From: Diphasiastrum complanatum
Taxonomy: Eukaryota; Streptophyta; Lycopodiopsida; Lycopodiales; Lycopodiaceae
Length of the DNA stretch: 64,000 bases
Assembly (NCBI GenBank): GCA_029204225.1
Contig: CM055113.1
Span: 32,735,363 to 32,799,362 of the forward strand
Direction: 5' to 3'
Shown here: positions 1-11,639 of the stretch, one piece after another
Layout of the letters: each line of letters starts with the position of its first letter
How positions within the stretch are numbered: position 1 is the first letter of the stretch
The notes under the pieces: model-generated
The model's input: the letters and a program-made list of their open reading frames with translations, nothing else
Told to the model about the DNA's origin: nothing
Database searches by the model: none
Program-made: the position numbers and the translations under genes

Positions 1-655
1 ATTGCAGGCAGAGACTCGTATAAAAAAACACCTTCAAGAAATAAGAAACTCAGTCAGATCGACCCTTCAGTGATCAAAGATTATAGAATCGATATAGGTG
101 GGGGGTAGCAATCCGCTGGTGTGACTGCTGGGATGGGTGCGATATGCAGCCTTAGATGTCTCCCTCCTCCATAAAGGTATATCAGCAACTATTCCTAAGC
201 CATGTACTGATCGTTGCTTGCCAAAAGACATTGTGCCGCGTACCTACTGCAGAAGCTTCGAAAAGAACCCGAGATTCCCTCCCAAAGAAATATTATGTAG
301 CTTAGATAAAATGTGGCTGATCTTGGTATGGGGAGTGAGAGTTGTACACGAACTGTTTGAGTCTGTTTCTTCTGAGAGCTGTAACGTATTTGGAACAGGA
401 GGGGGAGGCTTTGTTCAAGAACTGTAGCCAGTTTTGCCCTGAAAAATCACAAGCAACAGCAAAAGCGTCTATGAGACAACTGAGATAAGTATGTACCCAG
501 AAAATGTAGAGAGTGTAACTGGATCCCACCGATGGACAGATGGTTCTTCCTTCATAAACTTGCTACATATTTCTCCAGTCAGAACTCCATGCTCCAAGGT
601 CATGAACAGTTAGAAGCTTTGCCCTCATATGATATATGTCGCTATATCTCACTCG
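1..655. other. unassigned flank
   Basis: I see no convincing gene here. Short open frames exist on both strands but none shows a recognisable domain. The sequence leads into the LTR-like repeat that starts near 690. Confidence 0.4.
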
Positions 656-689
656 TGAACCCAGCCATCTCACTCCTCCATCCTTCCAA

Positions 690-1015
690 GTTCATTCTCT
701 CACATTCTCTCACGTGAATGCCAAAAGGGCTCTCTCTCTTTTATATTTTATAGGCATCTCTCACACCTCTTCCCCTTCAAAATGCCATACCTTCATTCTT
801 CAAGACTTTCACTCAAAGTGTCCTTCTCACACCTTCCCCTTCAAAATGCCATACCTTCATTCTTCAAGACTTTCACTGAAAGTGTCCTTCCCAGTTCATT
901 CTCTCACATGAATGCCAAAAGGGCTCTCTCTCTCTTTTATATGCATCTCTCACACCTTCCCCTTCAAAATGCCATACCTTCATTCTTCAAGCCTTTCACT
1001 AAAAGTGTCATTTCT
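690..1015. repeat. nested tandem repeats inside the left LTR-like copy
   Basis: A block beginning ccccttcaaaatgccatacc occurs at about 772, 836 and 959, so the first two are a 64-bp tandem pair. The larger block with gccaaaagggctctctc and its TATA-like TTTTATA box is also repeated (about 720 and 915). The right copy near 7500 has a single unit, so the expansion is specific to the left copy. Confidence 0.75.
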
Positions 1016-1340
1016 TGTAGATGCTCTTAGTTGCGATTTGACCACAAGTGATACCCTTCCCCTTTTGGAAAAGATGGATTGGGCCACTTTTCTCTTTTGC
1101 ACTTGGCGGTGGTAAGTACTTCCCTTGATTATTTTTCTTAATTGGGTAGTCCTCATTGCTACATGTGGTCAATTCCTAGCACTTTTAGGTAGGGTATTTT
1201 TGGTAAGCACTTTTGGCCTCCACTTGTATTTTCTTTTTGTGTGTCTGTGGTCCATGGCTCAAGCTGTCGAGGTGCCTTTCGACTTGCAATTGCCTATAGT
1301 TTTGTTACAGTTTCCTTGACCCTGTCCCACAATTTCCGAC
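690..1340 (+). repeat. LTR-like repeat, left copy
   Basis: This stretch is repeated in the same orientation at about 7495-8012. Shared landmarks are the block with gccaaaagggctctctc and a TTTTATAG box, the block containing cacttttaggtagg, and the end block cctatagttttgttacag. A pair of direct repeats flanking Gypsy gag and integrase scraps is what an old LTR retrotransposon leaves. Neither LTR edge nor a primer-binding site could be fixed, so the LTR reading is inference; a dispersed repeat is the alternative. Confidence 0.55.
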
Positions 1341-2540
1341 CATTTGCTGCGAGTAGATTTTTCTCTTTGCCGGTTTTTCCCGTGTATCTTTACTGGCGAG
1401 CACTCATGACTTGGGGTTTCTTCAAGGCAACCGGTTCCCTGAAAAGCACAATAGGCAGTTTGTATATTAATAAAAAGTAGCTGAGTACATTGGAAAATTC
1501 GCTCGGCCATGCTGGCTAGTATAATCGGGCCAATTTTAAGGCCGTAACCTATTCTATGGGCCATTTCTAAGGCCTCAAAATTTTTTCTAGCCACATCTTG
1601 GGCGGGCTGGGACCCCTATCTATAGACATCTGTGTGGTAATTTTACCATTAATAGTCGGGTTTACATGTCGGTTTTTTTACAAAATTGTGAAAATCGCTT
1701 AAAACATAGCCTGATTTTTCATGCGAAAATATCGGCTAACAACCAACAACCCGTAAGTTAGTTATGACTATAAGGGAATTGGGGCCCGTATGTGTATAAG
1801 GTCATAATTAATGGTTGTAGGCCTAAACTCATGGTGGTGGATTGGTATGGGTCTATAGTGAGTCATTGGGAAACTGGATGACCCTTAAACTTTTAGTTAG
1901 CTTAGTTTAGCTAACTATGTGCATGGTTGGTAAATAGGGGAGGAGGGGGGGGCTGGAGGCATTGCGAAAGTTTTTTAGTTCCAAGTATTCCATGGGCATA
2001 AAAAGTCTTAATAGACTACGAATTTTTAAAGGCAGTTAAAGTTATGATGAATCGTAGTGGCTTCAGAAATTGTGTAAATTAGATTTCGATGCATTGACAT
2101 GGTTTTTTTGAAATTTTTATTGCTTAAACACCATTTGCAAAATTCATTGGTATAATTTTAAAAAAGCACATGGGTCTATTAAAACTGTGTTTTTTTTTTG
2201 TTATACTCGCAATGACGTTAACTGAATGTAAATTTTTTTAATTTTTTCAATTTTCACTTGCAAATGGACAATGGTGATGTTTCGATGTGGGGGGACGTAG
2301 GAATCCGTCCAACATCACCACGCAGTGATGACACGAAAATTCGTCCGGCATCACCAGCAGTGATGACCACCTATATTAAAGCAATAAAACGGGAAAACAA
2401 CCAAATGCAAAATCATTTTATTCAATTATAAGCCATTAATTCAAAACAGCATGGGCTTTTAACTGAAATTTTTTTCCGGCGATAAAAGCGCCTCGAAGTT
2501 GTCGATGACTGGGTAAACCGTTAATCAAGCTATTTTAGCT
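1341..2540. other. unassigned, probable Gypsy 5' leader
   Basis: No coding frame is supported. The position between the LTR-like repeat and a gag-like remnant suggests untranslated leader or decayed gag. At 2265-2380 there are several short gtgatg/catcac inverted motifs and GTCC-rich words of no known function. Confidence 0.3.
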
Positions 2541-2544
2541 TGCA

Positions 2545-3150
2545 CGACGTCCCGGAGGAAAAGTGGATATTGTCAGTTTTGTTGTTTCTTGACGGCAAGG
2601 CCTCCTCGTGGTGGAAGAAAAACCAGTGAAACCAATGACTTAAGTTGGATTCTTGGTAGAATTCCTTAAGGCTTTAGTCACAATTGGCGATTCTAATTTA
2701 AAATTTGCTTTATTTACTGCAAAATGGGCAACCGAGAATTGAACACTTATGTCCAGGAGTTCTTGGATTTTTTGACCAAGGTGCCGCTTTTTGATTGGAA
2801 GTTGGGCAGTGGTAGTTCATTCTTGGACTGCAAGCCGATTTTCAAAACGAGTGCAAACAGAATATCCTCCAATTCTTGGAAGATGCTATCCGCGTGGCCA
2901 AGATCTACCATAGCACCGTGGTTGCCTCGCGAAAAAGCGCGCACGGCCAAGCAGCCTCGGAGCCTAAGATGAAAAAAATAAAAAATAAACGAAAAAAGCA
3001 GTTTTTTGATATGCTTGAAACTGAGGCATACCAACACGCTATGAAAGTAAAATCAAGTGAAGCCAATAAAAATCTTGAGTTTATTCCCACGCATTCCTCA
3101 GTGAGTTGGAATTGGTACTCTGAAGTTGGAATGTGAAATTCCCAAGAACT
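2545..3150 (+). pseudogene. Ty3/Gypsy gag remnant
   Basis: Translation across frames gives the gag signature GKASSWWK near 2595 (retrotransposon gag family, capsid region), followed by a region like 'YVQEFLDFLTKVP' near 2745, and then a Lys-rich stretch near 2965-3010 with GAAAAAA runs. The frame is broken by stops and shifts, so no protein is made. Gag normally builds the virus-like particle of the element. The gag identity rests on the short motif plus context with integrase at 5.1 kb. Confidence 0.5.
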
Positions 3151-5134
3151 TCAATGGTACCAGTGGTATTAGTCTCAATCGATTTCTATATTTTTCATAT
3201 AAGTCTGGATTTTGAGACACTTTGATCAGGAAGTGGAGGGCCTTCATGGAGGAAGAACCTGTGGTATGGGATGCAAGTGATTCCAAAATGAAGATCTAAA
3301 ACTAACTGGATCAGTTGACTGTAGTAAGGCCGTAAATCTAATTGATGCCAAATACTATGGTCATAAAACAAGTGTTTTGTCGGAAATTTGAGATATTGGT
3401 CATGACCCCTTACGGATATCTCAAATTTACAAAATCGGAAACCCGACAAGCTATTTCTTTATAAAAAATATATTGGTGAATTTTTTAAACATTGATTAAC
3501 CCGTTTTCTTGTGATTCATTCGAGGGTAATTTTTATTACCCATTCACATGAATGGTTAATAAAAACGTTTTCTAAGTTGTTTCTCATAAGTAAATCTTCA
3601 AAAAGTCCTTTTTCTGAGTTACGGGTCAATTCTCAGTATTTGTAACGAAGAAGATCTTTTGATAAGTCATTCACAAAAATGTGTTGGGACATTATCAATA
3701 TTTGGTTATGATGATACGACACCTTTCTTGACTTTAAAGTTTTTTTCAGACTTCTTCTTTAAAACTTCTCCTAGGGCAAATCTAGATGGATATGCACCCT
3801 TTGGAAACTTCTGTGGTATCCTGTTAAAAGGGGGAGAAGTAGGAAAAAAAGAAAGAGTTATCAAGGAGAAACATCTATCATAGATTCCAGGTGGAATCTA
3901 TTATATGAATAAAAAGTGGATCTGTTTCAAGAATCAGAAATGATAGGATGTTTAGATATTTTAGAAATCCTTTAAGGATTATAGATGATATCTGGTTTGA
4001 AGATGTAAGATAAGGAAATTAGAAAACACTCTTGTAGTAGAAAAGTGGTTGATTACAAGTCCGATTGATTTGTGTCAGAACTAAAGAATTCTATTGCAAA
4101 ATGGTGGTTTGTTAAAACTTGTTCCTTGTTGGTGTAATCAACTTGATCTTAGTGAGGACTGAGATCCGTGGGTTGATGCAAGGAAGAAAATTCACGCTAA
4201 CAATATATTCTTTTGGGATAATCTCCGGTTGAGATTTTGGTTGTGGAATAGCACTCTTTGAAAAATATTTTCTCTTAGAGGATAAACAAGTTACAGGATT
4301 CTCGATTAAGAAGGTATTGTGTACAGATCAGGATATATATGTAGAGATATGCTATGTAGTGAATCTTTGTGGGATCATAAAACCTTTTGTACAAACTTTT
4401 AATCTTGTGGATCTACAAAGGATTCCTTGGACTAAGTTATTTGCATGCATAAACTAGTCGTGAATACATAGGCATATTGATGAGAATTGTAAAGAGACAA
4501 TTTCTCACTAAGTTATAGTAATTTCTCATTGAGAGTTACTTATTGACCTAGGATAGATTTAGAATTAGAATAAAATGTGGTGTTTTGGTATCACACCTAG
4601 ACATTTAAATATTTTCTAAATTCGATACAGCTAACCGAGTCAGGAGCGCTACTTCTGAGTTAGTTGTTTGAATCAACAATATAATCTCTTTTATGGATAT
4701 GTTGTCGAAATGTATTGCTTATAAGTCGCAACCTTTATGAGTCAATTTTGGATTCATTTAAAGGTTTAGGTGCACAGAATACACGAGAACTTTTGGCCTT
4801 ATCTTTTTTCATTTGGAATAGATAGAATGATATCCCGAAAGACTCAGGATAGTTGGATAATTGTTGGTAGCCAAAATTTATAGCTTCACATAATGAAGTT
4901 CCGGTGAATCTGAAGTTATTCTAGATTAGAACTTAAGAGTAAATTCTAGATGTATTCTAGATTGGACCCTAACTTTGGAATGCCACTTAGTGCCATGGCT
5001 AAAGTAAGGGTGTTTTTTGGATTAAAATCCTTATATAGGCACCGTAAGTGAGTTGGAAAAGTCTGAAACTTTCCTGATGGAAAGGACTTTTTGGAACAAC
5101 TCATGTGTTTTCTAAGAATTGAAATGCACTCTTA
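3151..5134. other. eroded Gypsy pol interval
   Basis: Lies between gag and integrase remnants, where protease, reverse transcriptase and RNase H would be. I could not read any catalytic motif; stops occur in all frames. It is either fully decayed pol or unrelated sequence. Confidence 0.3.
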
Positions 5135-5345
5135 TGATTACCATGAAAGCATCTGATTTAGCTCAGGTATTTATTGACCATCTGTTTAGGCTTCACGGAT
5201 TACCTAGTGACATCATGAACTTTTGCAATTCGAAGTTCACCGCGGTCACTTTTGGTCGACCGTATTCGCTAAACTAGAGACGACTCTGAGCTTAAGTTCT
5301 TCTGACCATTGGTCAGATGGAAAGAACAAATCAGGTGAGGGAAAA
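5135..5345 (+). pseudogene. Ty3/Gypsy integrase core remnant
   Basis: Reading two frames together gives 'DLAQVFIDHLFRLHGLPSDI', then a changed SDRGSKF-like block, then FWSTVFAKLETTLSLSSSDH and SDG, the standard order of a Gypsy integrase core upstream of its catalytic Glu. A frameshift lies near 5223 and the usual QTER/Glu segment is degraded. Integrase would insert the cDNA into the genome; this copy is dead. Family is well supported by the HGLP and FW..L..T motifs. Confidence 0.8.
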
Positions 5346-7494
5346 AATGCTTCGAGCATATTTTTCGGCGCAATCTCATTGGAAGTGTGTCTTCCCTTGA
5401 TTGAGTTGCCTATGCTAGGGTATCACGTTCTCTTATTGAGTACACACAGGACAAAAATTCGATGAATTATGATTGACGAATCATAGTTCAAATTCCAGTT
5501 ATACTTGATCATTTAAGAGAAGGATTACCTACGTGATCAAAAGATCAGAGGATATTAGCATTTTGATAGGGGAAAATTCCCGACGGGGGATTAGTCTCGC
5601 CAGGAAGCCCTACAGGGGAAGGGCCCACACTGCTACTACGTGAGTGATTGAGGAATACCACTTCCATCTCGAGGGCCATCTCAATCACCCCGTGCTCCCT
5701 AGCCGATGAGAGTTTTCCAGGCCCCTAGAGGCACGACTGCAAGGAGGTGTAACTGCAATCTCAATCCTATCGATCCTGTCTTTCCATATCCTAGCTCTAG
5801 GTGAGGGTAATTAAGGACATCCATTACACTACGGCTGCACTTGGTAGAGAGAATGGTGCTTACAATTTTCCTAAGATGTCCATGAGTACTCAATCAACAA
5901 TGTTAAGGCACACAAGACGAAGCTAGTACACATACACCAAATAGAAATAGGACGTCATCTCTTTGTTACTTGTCATGCAATGTGGGGGTGCCAGTTATAC
6001 GTGCCGCCTTGTTTGATAGCGGTGATATTTTGCCAATTGCTAGGCCTAGGTATTTCGGTAGGCAGTTCCAACGATGGAGGTGACTATGATGACCCCTAAC
6101 CGAGGTGGTGTGTATAAACCACGTACGGTGGACAACCCGCTCTTCTATTTCAAAGAGGTCGGGCCAGTGACTCAAGTACGACCAATTAATAGTAGCAAGA
6201 ACATGATGCAACGTATTCCAAAATGAATTATGGTAGATATTGCATTAATATGAAAGTTGCGAGTGTTTGACCCATGCTTATTTTCTATTTTTTCCCTTTA
6301 CCATACTACATCACACTTTAGAAGCCATACTATTAAACAACGGTCATTCCATATCAAAGTGATAACAAAGTGAAAGCTTAGGATCCTAAACAAGTGTCAT
6401 TCCACATTTCTTTAGCATCGAATTGATAGCAAAGCGACAGGTACATTATGCAATTGAGGAACTCGGTTTGCCGTCAAGAAAAACATCAAGTCATGAGTGG
6501 GTATTGTGTCAATCATCCACGCGGCTCCTGCAGGTTCGAGAATGGTTGAGGCATCGAGCTATAAGAGCATTTACTAGTGTTTGACTTGGTGAGTTCAAAC
6601 AAAGGTCCCGCGAGCCTGATATGATTCAACGAGTTCACAAAAAGGAAAAGAGGTCCTTGGGTATTTGATCCACCACTGTCAACCAGGCTGCTCGTGGACT
6701 TGTAGCGGATATGGATTGTCAGATAGAATGCGTGCTCACCATTTCAGCAACATCGTGAACCTGTGGAGTAGCGCTGCTACAAAAATGTTTCACCAGCTCA
6801 GTTCAAGGATCAATCATACTGCAAAATGGATATGCACTGTAACATGATGCTTCTTGTATGCTTCCCTGTATGCTTCAAGTGTGAGGCAACTACTAGGAGT
6901 TGCCTTGATTGTCGCTGCAGGTCAGTCGATCAACGACCAACTAATTCACATCACGGATGCGTTGGAATTACCCTTCCACATTGCTCTAGAGGTGCTTTAG
7001 GTGGAAGCACCAATTGGTCAGATAATGAACATCAGTTACGCATCCACATTGTTTTTCACGTTTGTATTCTAGATTTCAGAGGCCACCAATATCTAATAGA
7101 AATGCACTTCAATAGTGCAATGGAATTCTGTAATAAAGGCTTCATTTGTGTTGTGTTTGTCACAATCGTGTTTCAAGAGCGTGCTTCAAACCTTCCAGGT
7201 AATAAGATGGAGAGGCCAGTCAATTCACGACACTCACTTTCTCCCGCTCTTATATCCTCTGTCATATCTCTGTGTGAAACAACAATTCATATCTCATGCA
7301 ACCAAAGAACCCACACCCTCAAACATGAATTACTACTCTCAAAATTCTACCTCACCCCATCAAACAGAATATAAAATCCTCTTCTCAAACCCACGAGGCC
7401 TCATCGTTAAAGGAAAGAGAACTCCCTCTCAAAAACCTTTCTAACACGAAAACTCCAACAACACTCATTCTTACAGTCTCAAATTCTCTCCCAT
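5346..7494. other. unassigned, probable Gypsy 3' internal region
   Basis: No domain is readable. There are several frames of 60-180 codons, none with recognisable content. The interval separates the integrase remnant from the right LTR-like repeat and may be decayed integrase C-terminus and 3' untranslated sequence plus unrelated insertions. Confidence 0.3.
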
Positions 7495-8012
7495 TCTCTC
7501 ACCCTTCCACATTCATTCTCTCACGTGAACGCCAAAAGGGCTCTCTCCCTTTTATAGGCAGCCACCAATCCTCCCCTTCATAATGCCAAGTTTTCACCTT
7601 TCAATCCCTTCATGCCATGCGCCACTTTGTACAAGGTCTTTAACTTGGGATTGGACATGAAGTGGTACCCCCTTTGTCTTGAAAAGATATTTTGGGTCAT
7701 TGGTACCGGGGTACCACTTGTGTGAGCCACTTTCTCTTTTTGCACTTGTGGGTGACATAAATAGCAGGTACTTTACTTGATTGTCTTTCTTAATTGGGTG
7801 GTCCTCTTTGCTACTTGTGGTCAACCCCCTACCACTTTTAGGTAGGATATTTTTGTTATACACTTTTGGCCTCCACTCGCATTTCCCATTGCGTGTCCAT
7901 GGCCCATTATCAAGCTGTCGAGGTGATTTGTTTGTCGGGGTACCGTTTCGACTTGCACTAGAACTTGCCTATAGTTTTGTTACAGTTCCCGTGACCCTAT
8001 CCCATAATTTCA
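7495..8012 (+). repeat. LTR-like repeat, right copy
   Basis: Direct-orientation counterpart of 690-1340, starting around cattctctcacgtgaacgcc and ending after ttgcctatagttttgttaca. It has one copy of the TATA-containing unit (ctctctcccttttatagg) instead of the expanded set in the left copy. Similarity stops sharply near 8012. Confidence 0.55.
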
Positions 8013-8258
8013 TGGTTTTGAAGTGGCAAGAATTGCATATCTACTTCATAGTCAAACTAGACATGTGTAGAATTTTCCTAGTTACATTCTACCCGGACTT
8101 TGCATGCTACCTAACATTTTGCATGCTTGCATATCTCTCTAACTCAAACTCGACCTATTCTACAAGGTAATGTGCTCAATACACATGCCTCAAATATTTA
8201 CAATGGAATAATGAGCATAGCCCCCAAACTGAACATAGAAAGATATTTTTTACTCACA

Positions 8259-8268
8259 CTCCTCCTTA
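8259..8268 (-). other. Copia polypurine tract and LTR start
   Basis: On the minus strand the polyprotein stop (8277-8279) is followed by TATAAGGAGGAG and then TGTGAGTA, the usual order of polypurine tract and 5' TG of a 3' LTR. The LTR would run leftward from 8258; its other edge was not found. Confidence 0.6.
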
Positions 8269-8276
8269 TAATATAT

Positions 8277-8880
8277 CTATCTATTCACCATGGACTTTGA
8301 GATTAAGCCAAGATTTGATCTCATCTTGAGAAACACATTCTTGAGCAAAGGTTTTGTGAGTAGACCTGCAACACAAGATGATGCTTCTTGGTTTCCAAGA
8401 GGAGGCTCGAACCTAAGGCCAAAGAAACTTTGGATGTCAAGCTAACCAACTAAGCCAACCCCGTTGGTACAACACAAGATGATGATTGAACATGCTCCAA
8501 CAAGATGTCTCTCTTACAAAGTGGTGTGCTACCTCGATGTGTTTGCTTCTTGCATGGAATATAGGATTGTTTTCAAGAGATTGACCAGAGATGCTATCAT
8601 TCTTGATAATAGGTAGGTCTTCATCTCCAATACATCTTAGCTCCATGAGTAGCCTCTTGATCCATAGGACCTCCTTTGTGGTAGTTGTAAGAGCTTTGTA
8701 CTCTGTTTCACAGGATGACAAGGATATAGTTGCTGCTTCTTGAATAGCCAAGAAACTAGATTTCCTCCAATAAAAATTGTGTATGCACTTCTCTTTTATA
8801 GATCAATCCATAGTCTAAGGTGGAAGATACATATTTCAAGATTCTTTTTGCCAACTTCCAGTGCCAAATCTTCGGATCCT
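8277..8880 (-). pseudogene. Copia RNase H region and polyprotein end
   Basis: Readable pieces are 'AKRILKYVSSTLDYGL', 'ISLSSCETEYKAL', 'LENNPIFHARSKHIEVAHHF' and, after taking out the SINE, 'GLLTKPLLKNVFLKMRSNLG' before the stop. These are the Copia RNase H and its conserved tail. The N-terminal RNase H half with its first catalytic Asp (the GYSDSDWAG-type segment) is missing, by a deletion near 8755. The role in an intact element is removal of RNA from the cDNA hybrid. Confidence 0.88.
8384..8469 (-). mobile_element. tRNA-derived SINE, copy 1 (86 bp)
   Basis: Flanked by perfect 15-bp direct repeats caacacaagatgatg at 8369-8383 and 8470-8484. On the minus strand it has an A-box-like block (TTAGCTTAGTTGG-type, mutated here) and a B box GGTTCGAGCC. 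About 93% identical by eye to the copy at 30458-30544. No poly-A tail and no non-tRNA body are visible, which makes it short for a plant SINE. It sits in the tail of the Copia polyprotein, and excision restores that frame. Confidence 0.85.
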
Positions 8881-9124
8881 ACATGAATTGGCTTAATTTA
8901 TGCACAGTAAAGCTTAAATCTGGCCTAGTCATAGTTAACCAAATGAGAGAGCCAATAAGACTCCTATAAAGAGTGATGTCCTGGAAAGATCTTTCATTCT
9001 CTTTTATAGGAACTTTACAATATGCTCCATTGGAGTAAGCATGATCTTTCCAAAAGTCAATTTCTAGGCCTAATATGTAGTGAAGAATTCCAAGACCTTG
9101 CATTCTAAATTCACTACCAAGTGC
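8879..9124 (-). pseudogene. Copia reverse transcriptase, C-terminal part
   Basis: Encodes 'GLGILHYILGLEI', 'ITLYRSLIGSLIWLTMTRPD' and 'LSFTVHKLSQFM', the connection between Copia reverse transcriptase and RNase H. It is joined to the catalytic part at 9881 once the solo LTR is removed, giving the continuous text 'VEKTKCALGSEFRMQGLG'. Confidence 0.9.
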
Positions 9125-9129
9125 ACACT

Positions 9130-9875
9130 TGGTAGCTCTTTAGCATCTAATTTCAGCTAAGGCTCCTTCTAGCATGGCTATGGCTGTCTCCCATCTAGTC
9201 AATGCTAAGGCTTCTTCCTACTAGCATGAATATGGATGCTAAAAAGGCAATGCAAGTATAGGGTGAGTATTCTATGGGTAAGATCCGCTCTTCTCTCGTT
9301 TCTCTATTTAGGAACTAAAAAATGACGGCTTAACCTAATTCAAAATGATAGCTTAACCTAAAATCCAACTTCACAAAGGCTTAACCTACTTGTGAAAGGC
9401 CCAACAACAATAAAATAGAACTAATTAACTTGGTTCATAGGGAGAAATTATAATACACAGTGTAACAACCATAAAATCGTCACAAAGGAGAACTCTCAAT
9501 GGAAGAGGATAAAGCTCTATTATGCAAATGAGATTCTTCTGGCGAAATGGACTCTTCCACTCCTATATATACTTGAGGTGGTGGTCACTTACAAAAAGTC
9601 ACTATGGGACAAGTAGGCCACATAGGCTTAACTTAACTTTAAATTAAATTGGTGCCATGAGACAAATCCCCAATGGACCATAAACAACTGAACTAACTTA
9701 AGTTGAACTTATTTAGACTAGCTTAAGTTCCAATGTTCTAGCTTAGGCTTAGAACTAAATAACCTTAAGCCGTTACAACATGGCGTATAGGCCTAAACTT
9801 GACTAATCCAGTTTTAGGCTTAAGTTCGTATCCTTTTCAAGATGGCTTGAATATTCCTTGGAATATCATCCTACA
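9130..9875 (+). mobile_element. solo LTR with 5-bp target duplication
   Basis: A 746-bp segment beginning TGGTAGC and ending CCTACA, flanked by acact at 9125-9129 and 9876-9880. It lies inside the reverse transcriptase, and cutting it with one acact restores the open frame exactly. TG..CA ends, a 5-bp duplication and the lack of internal coding sequence define a solo LTR, the product of LTR-LTR recombination. A TATATATA box at 9564-9571 suggests plus orientation, which is less certain than the boundaries. Confidence 0.9.
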
Positions 9876-9880
9876 ACACT

Positions 9881-10445
9881 TTGTTTTCTCAACTAGCTCC
9901 AAATCATTTCCACTAAGAATTATATCATCTACATAGATAAGAAGAATAACTGAAGAGTTATTACAAACTTAATGTACAATGATGGATCATAATCACTAAG
10001 ATGAAATCCAAGTGATATAAGGAAAGAGTTGAGCCTTGCATACCAAGACCTTGGTGCTTGTTTTAATCCATAAAGACTTTTAAACAAAAATATATACTTT
10101 TGCTTCTTCACCCACTTTCACAAATCTAGGTGGTTGCTCCATGTAGATCTCCTCCTCAAGGTAACCATTGAGGAACGCATTAGATACATCTAGTTGAAAC
10201 ATCATCCAATTGTGATAACATGCAAGCGAAATGAGAATTATTATAGTTACCATTTTTGCAACAAGTGCAAAAGTGTCTTCATAATCAAGACCTTTGACTT
10301 GAGAATAACCTTTGGCACAAAGTCTTGCTTTGAATTTGTTGATGGATCCATCATTGTTGTATTTGATCCTAAACACCCATTTGCATCCAATGACATGCAT
10401 GTTAGTAGATGTATTGACAAGCTCCCATGTATGGTTTGACATCAA
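9881..10445 (-). pseudogene. Copia reverse transcriptase, N-terminal and catalytic part
   Basis: Starts near 'NHTWELVNTSTNMHVIGCKW', then 'FKARLCAKGYSQVKGLDYED', the motif-A segment 'FQLDVSNAFLNGYLEEEIYM', then 'SLYGLKQAPRSWYARLNSFL' and the YVDDIILSGND active site near 9900-9935. These are the hallmarks of Ty1/Copia reverse transcriptase, which copies element RNA to DNA. One frameshift lies near 10095. Confidence 0.93.
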
Positions 10446-10645
10446 GGCCTCATACTCGAGGGTTCTTGGACATCTCTTGGCTCTTCACGGGATATGAAGA
10501 ATGCATGATAGGAAGTGCCTCCTACATCCTCCACTTGCTTTCCTTTCTCCACATATGTGAGCCTTCTTGGCTCGGATTTTTCTCTTGTGGATCTTCTAGG
10601 TGTGAGTGCTTGAAGTTGCTCCTCCTCAAGCCTCGGCCCCAACAC
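10442..10645 (-). pseudogene. Copia integrase-RT linker
   Basis: Contains 'TPRRSTREKSEPRRLTYVEK', the RRSTR-type basic motif found between integrase and reverse transcriptase in plant Copia polyproteins. Frame is shifted relative to both neighbours. Confidence 0.7.
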
Positions 10646-10678
10646 ATCTTGAACAACATGAAGATTGATAATGGTAGA

Positions 10679-11227
10679 TCATACATGAGACTCCTTGATC
10701 TTTGCCTCATCCAAGTTATACTTTTGATCTTCATGGAAGATCACATCTCTACTTATAACATTCTTGTTAGTAGAGGGAACATAAACTTTATATGGTTTCT
10801 TACCAAAGATCCTAAGATGATCTACCTTACGCTTTTCTTTGTACAACATTTCATATGATGTTCTTCCTTCTATTGCAAGATTAGGAAGCCTATTACAAAG
10901 ATAATTTGCACATGCAACTGCTTCTCCCCAAAATTCCTTGGGTAGAGATGCTTCTAGCCTAATGGCTTTTGCACATTCACAAAGTGTTCTATTTTTTCTT
11001 TCAGCAGCTCCATTTTGTTGAGGAGTATAAGAACAAGAAAACTCTCTTTGTATTTCCTCTTGCTCACAATAGTCATTAAACTTATTAGAGGTATATTCAC
11101 CTCCACTATCACATCTCAAAGCTTTCTCTTCCTCATTAGTAAGGTTAGCTTGCTTGAACTGGTTCTTTTTTTTTAAACAATTTGATGCATAGTGGCCTTT
11201 CTTGCCACTAAAAAACATTTGAGTCAT
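10679..11227 (-). pseudogene. Copia zinc knuckle fused to integrase
   Basis: The frame opens with a knuckle remnant 'GKKGHYASNC' whose first two Cys are lost, and after about 20 residues passes straight into 'ALRCDSGGEYTSNKF' and 'SCSYTPQQNGAAERKNRTL', the second half of the integrase core. The protease, the pre-integrase zinc finger and the first catalytic Asp, some hundreds of residues in intact elements, are absent, so an in-frame internal deletion is inferred. The C-terminal integrase block ends in 'SRDVIFHED'. Confidence 0.9.
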
Positions 11228-11639
11228 GGTCCATGAGTACTGAACCCAAGGATGTCATGTTCTCTTTGAAAGATTTCTTGTAATGACAAAAAAGTGGAAT
11301 TGAGTCTGTTGCTGCTCTCTCAATCTAGGATCTAACTTGAAATGGTGATCCAACCTATTGAAATCTTGCAACAAACTATGTGAGATCTAGCTCACAGGTC
11401 TCATGCCAAGTTGCAAGATCTCATATTGGAGTTGTAAGCAACACCCTTTTGATCCATTGCAAGAAAATTTCTCAAGAAAGATGAGTTCTTTAGGTTCCAT
11501 TTTTTTGGAGCATGGTGGGAGATTGAACACCTCCAATTATGGTGCTCCAAGATGTGATGGAGATTGTGCTTGGACTTGAGGAGGAGACTCAAGTGCTCCA
11601 AGAGGTCTAAAAGTACAAGAAGAGGGCTAGGATGGCCTA

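Larger units (their letters stand above)
8277..11227 (-). mobile_element. Copia retrotransposon, broken polyprotein
   Basis: Minus-strand Copia coding order: zinc-knuckle remnant and integrase (11227-10679), linker (10645-10442), reverse transcriptase (10445-9881 and 9124-8879), RNase H (8880-8470) and the polyprotein end (8383-8277). Two later insertions interrupt it: a solo LTR at 9130-9875 and a SINE at 8384-8469. Removing each, with one copy of its target duplication, restores the Copia reading frame. The element also has in-frame stops and internal deletions, so it is non-autonomous. The 5' LTR was not identified. Confidence 0.93.

Noticed and set aside
6531-6541. GGTTCGAG as the B box of a tRNA gene or third SINE
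   Set aside because: No A box at the right distance and no similarity to the SINE consensus.
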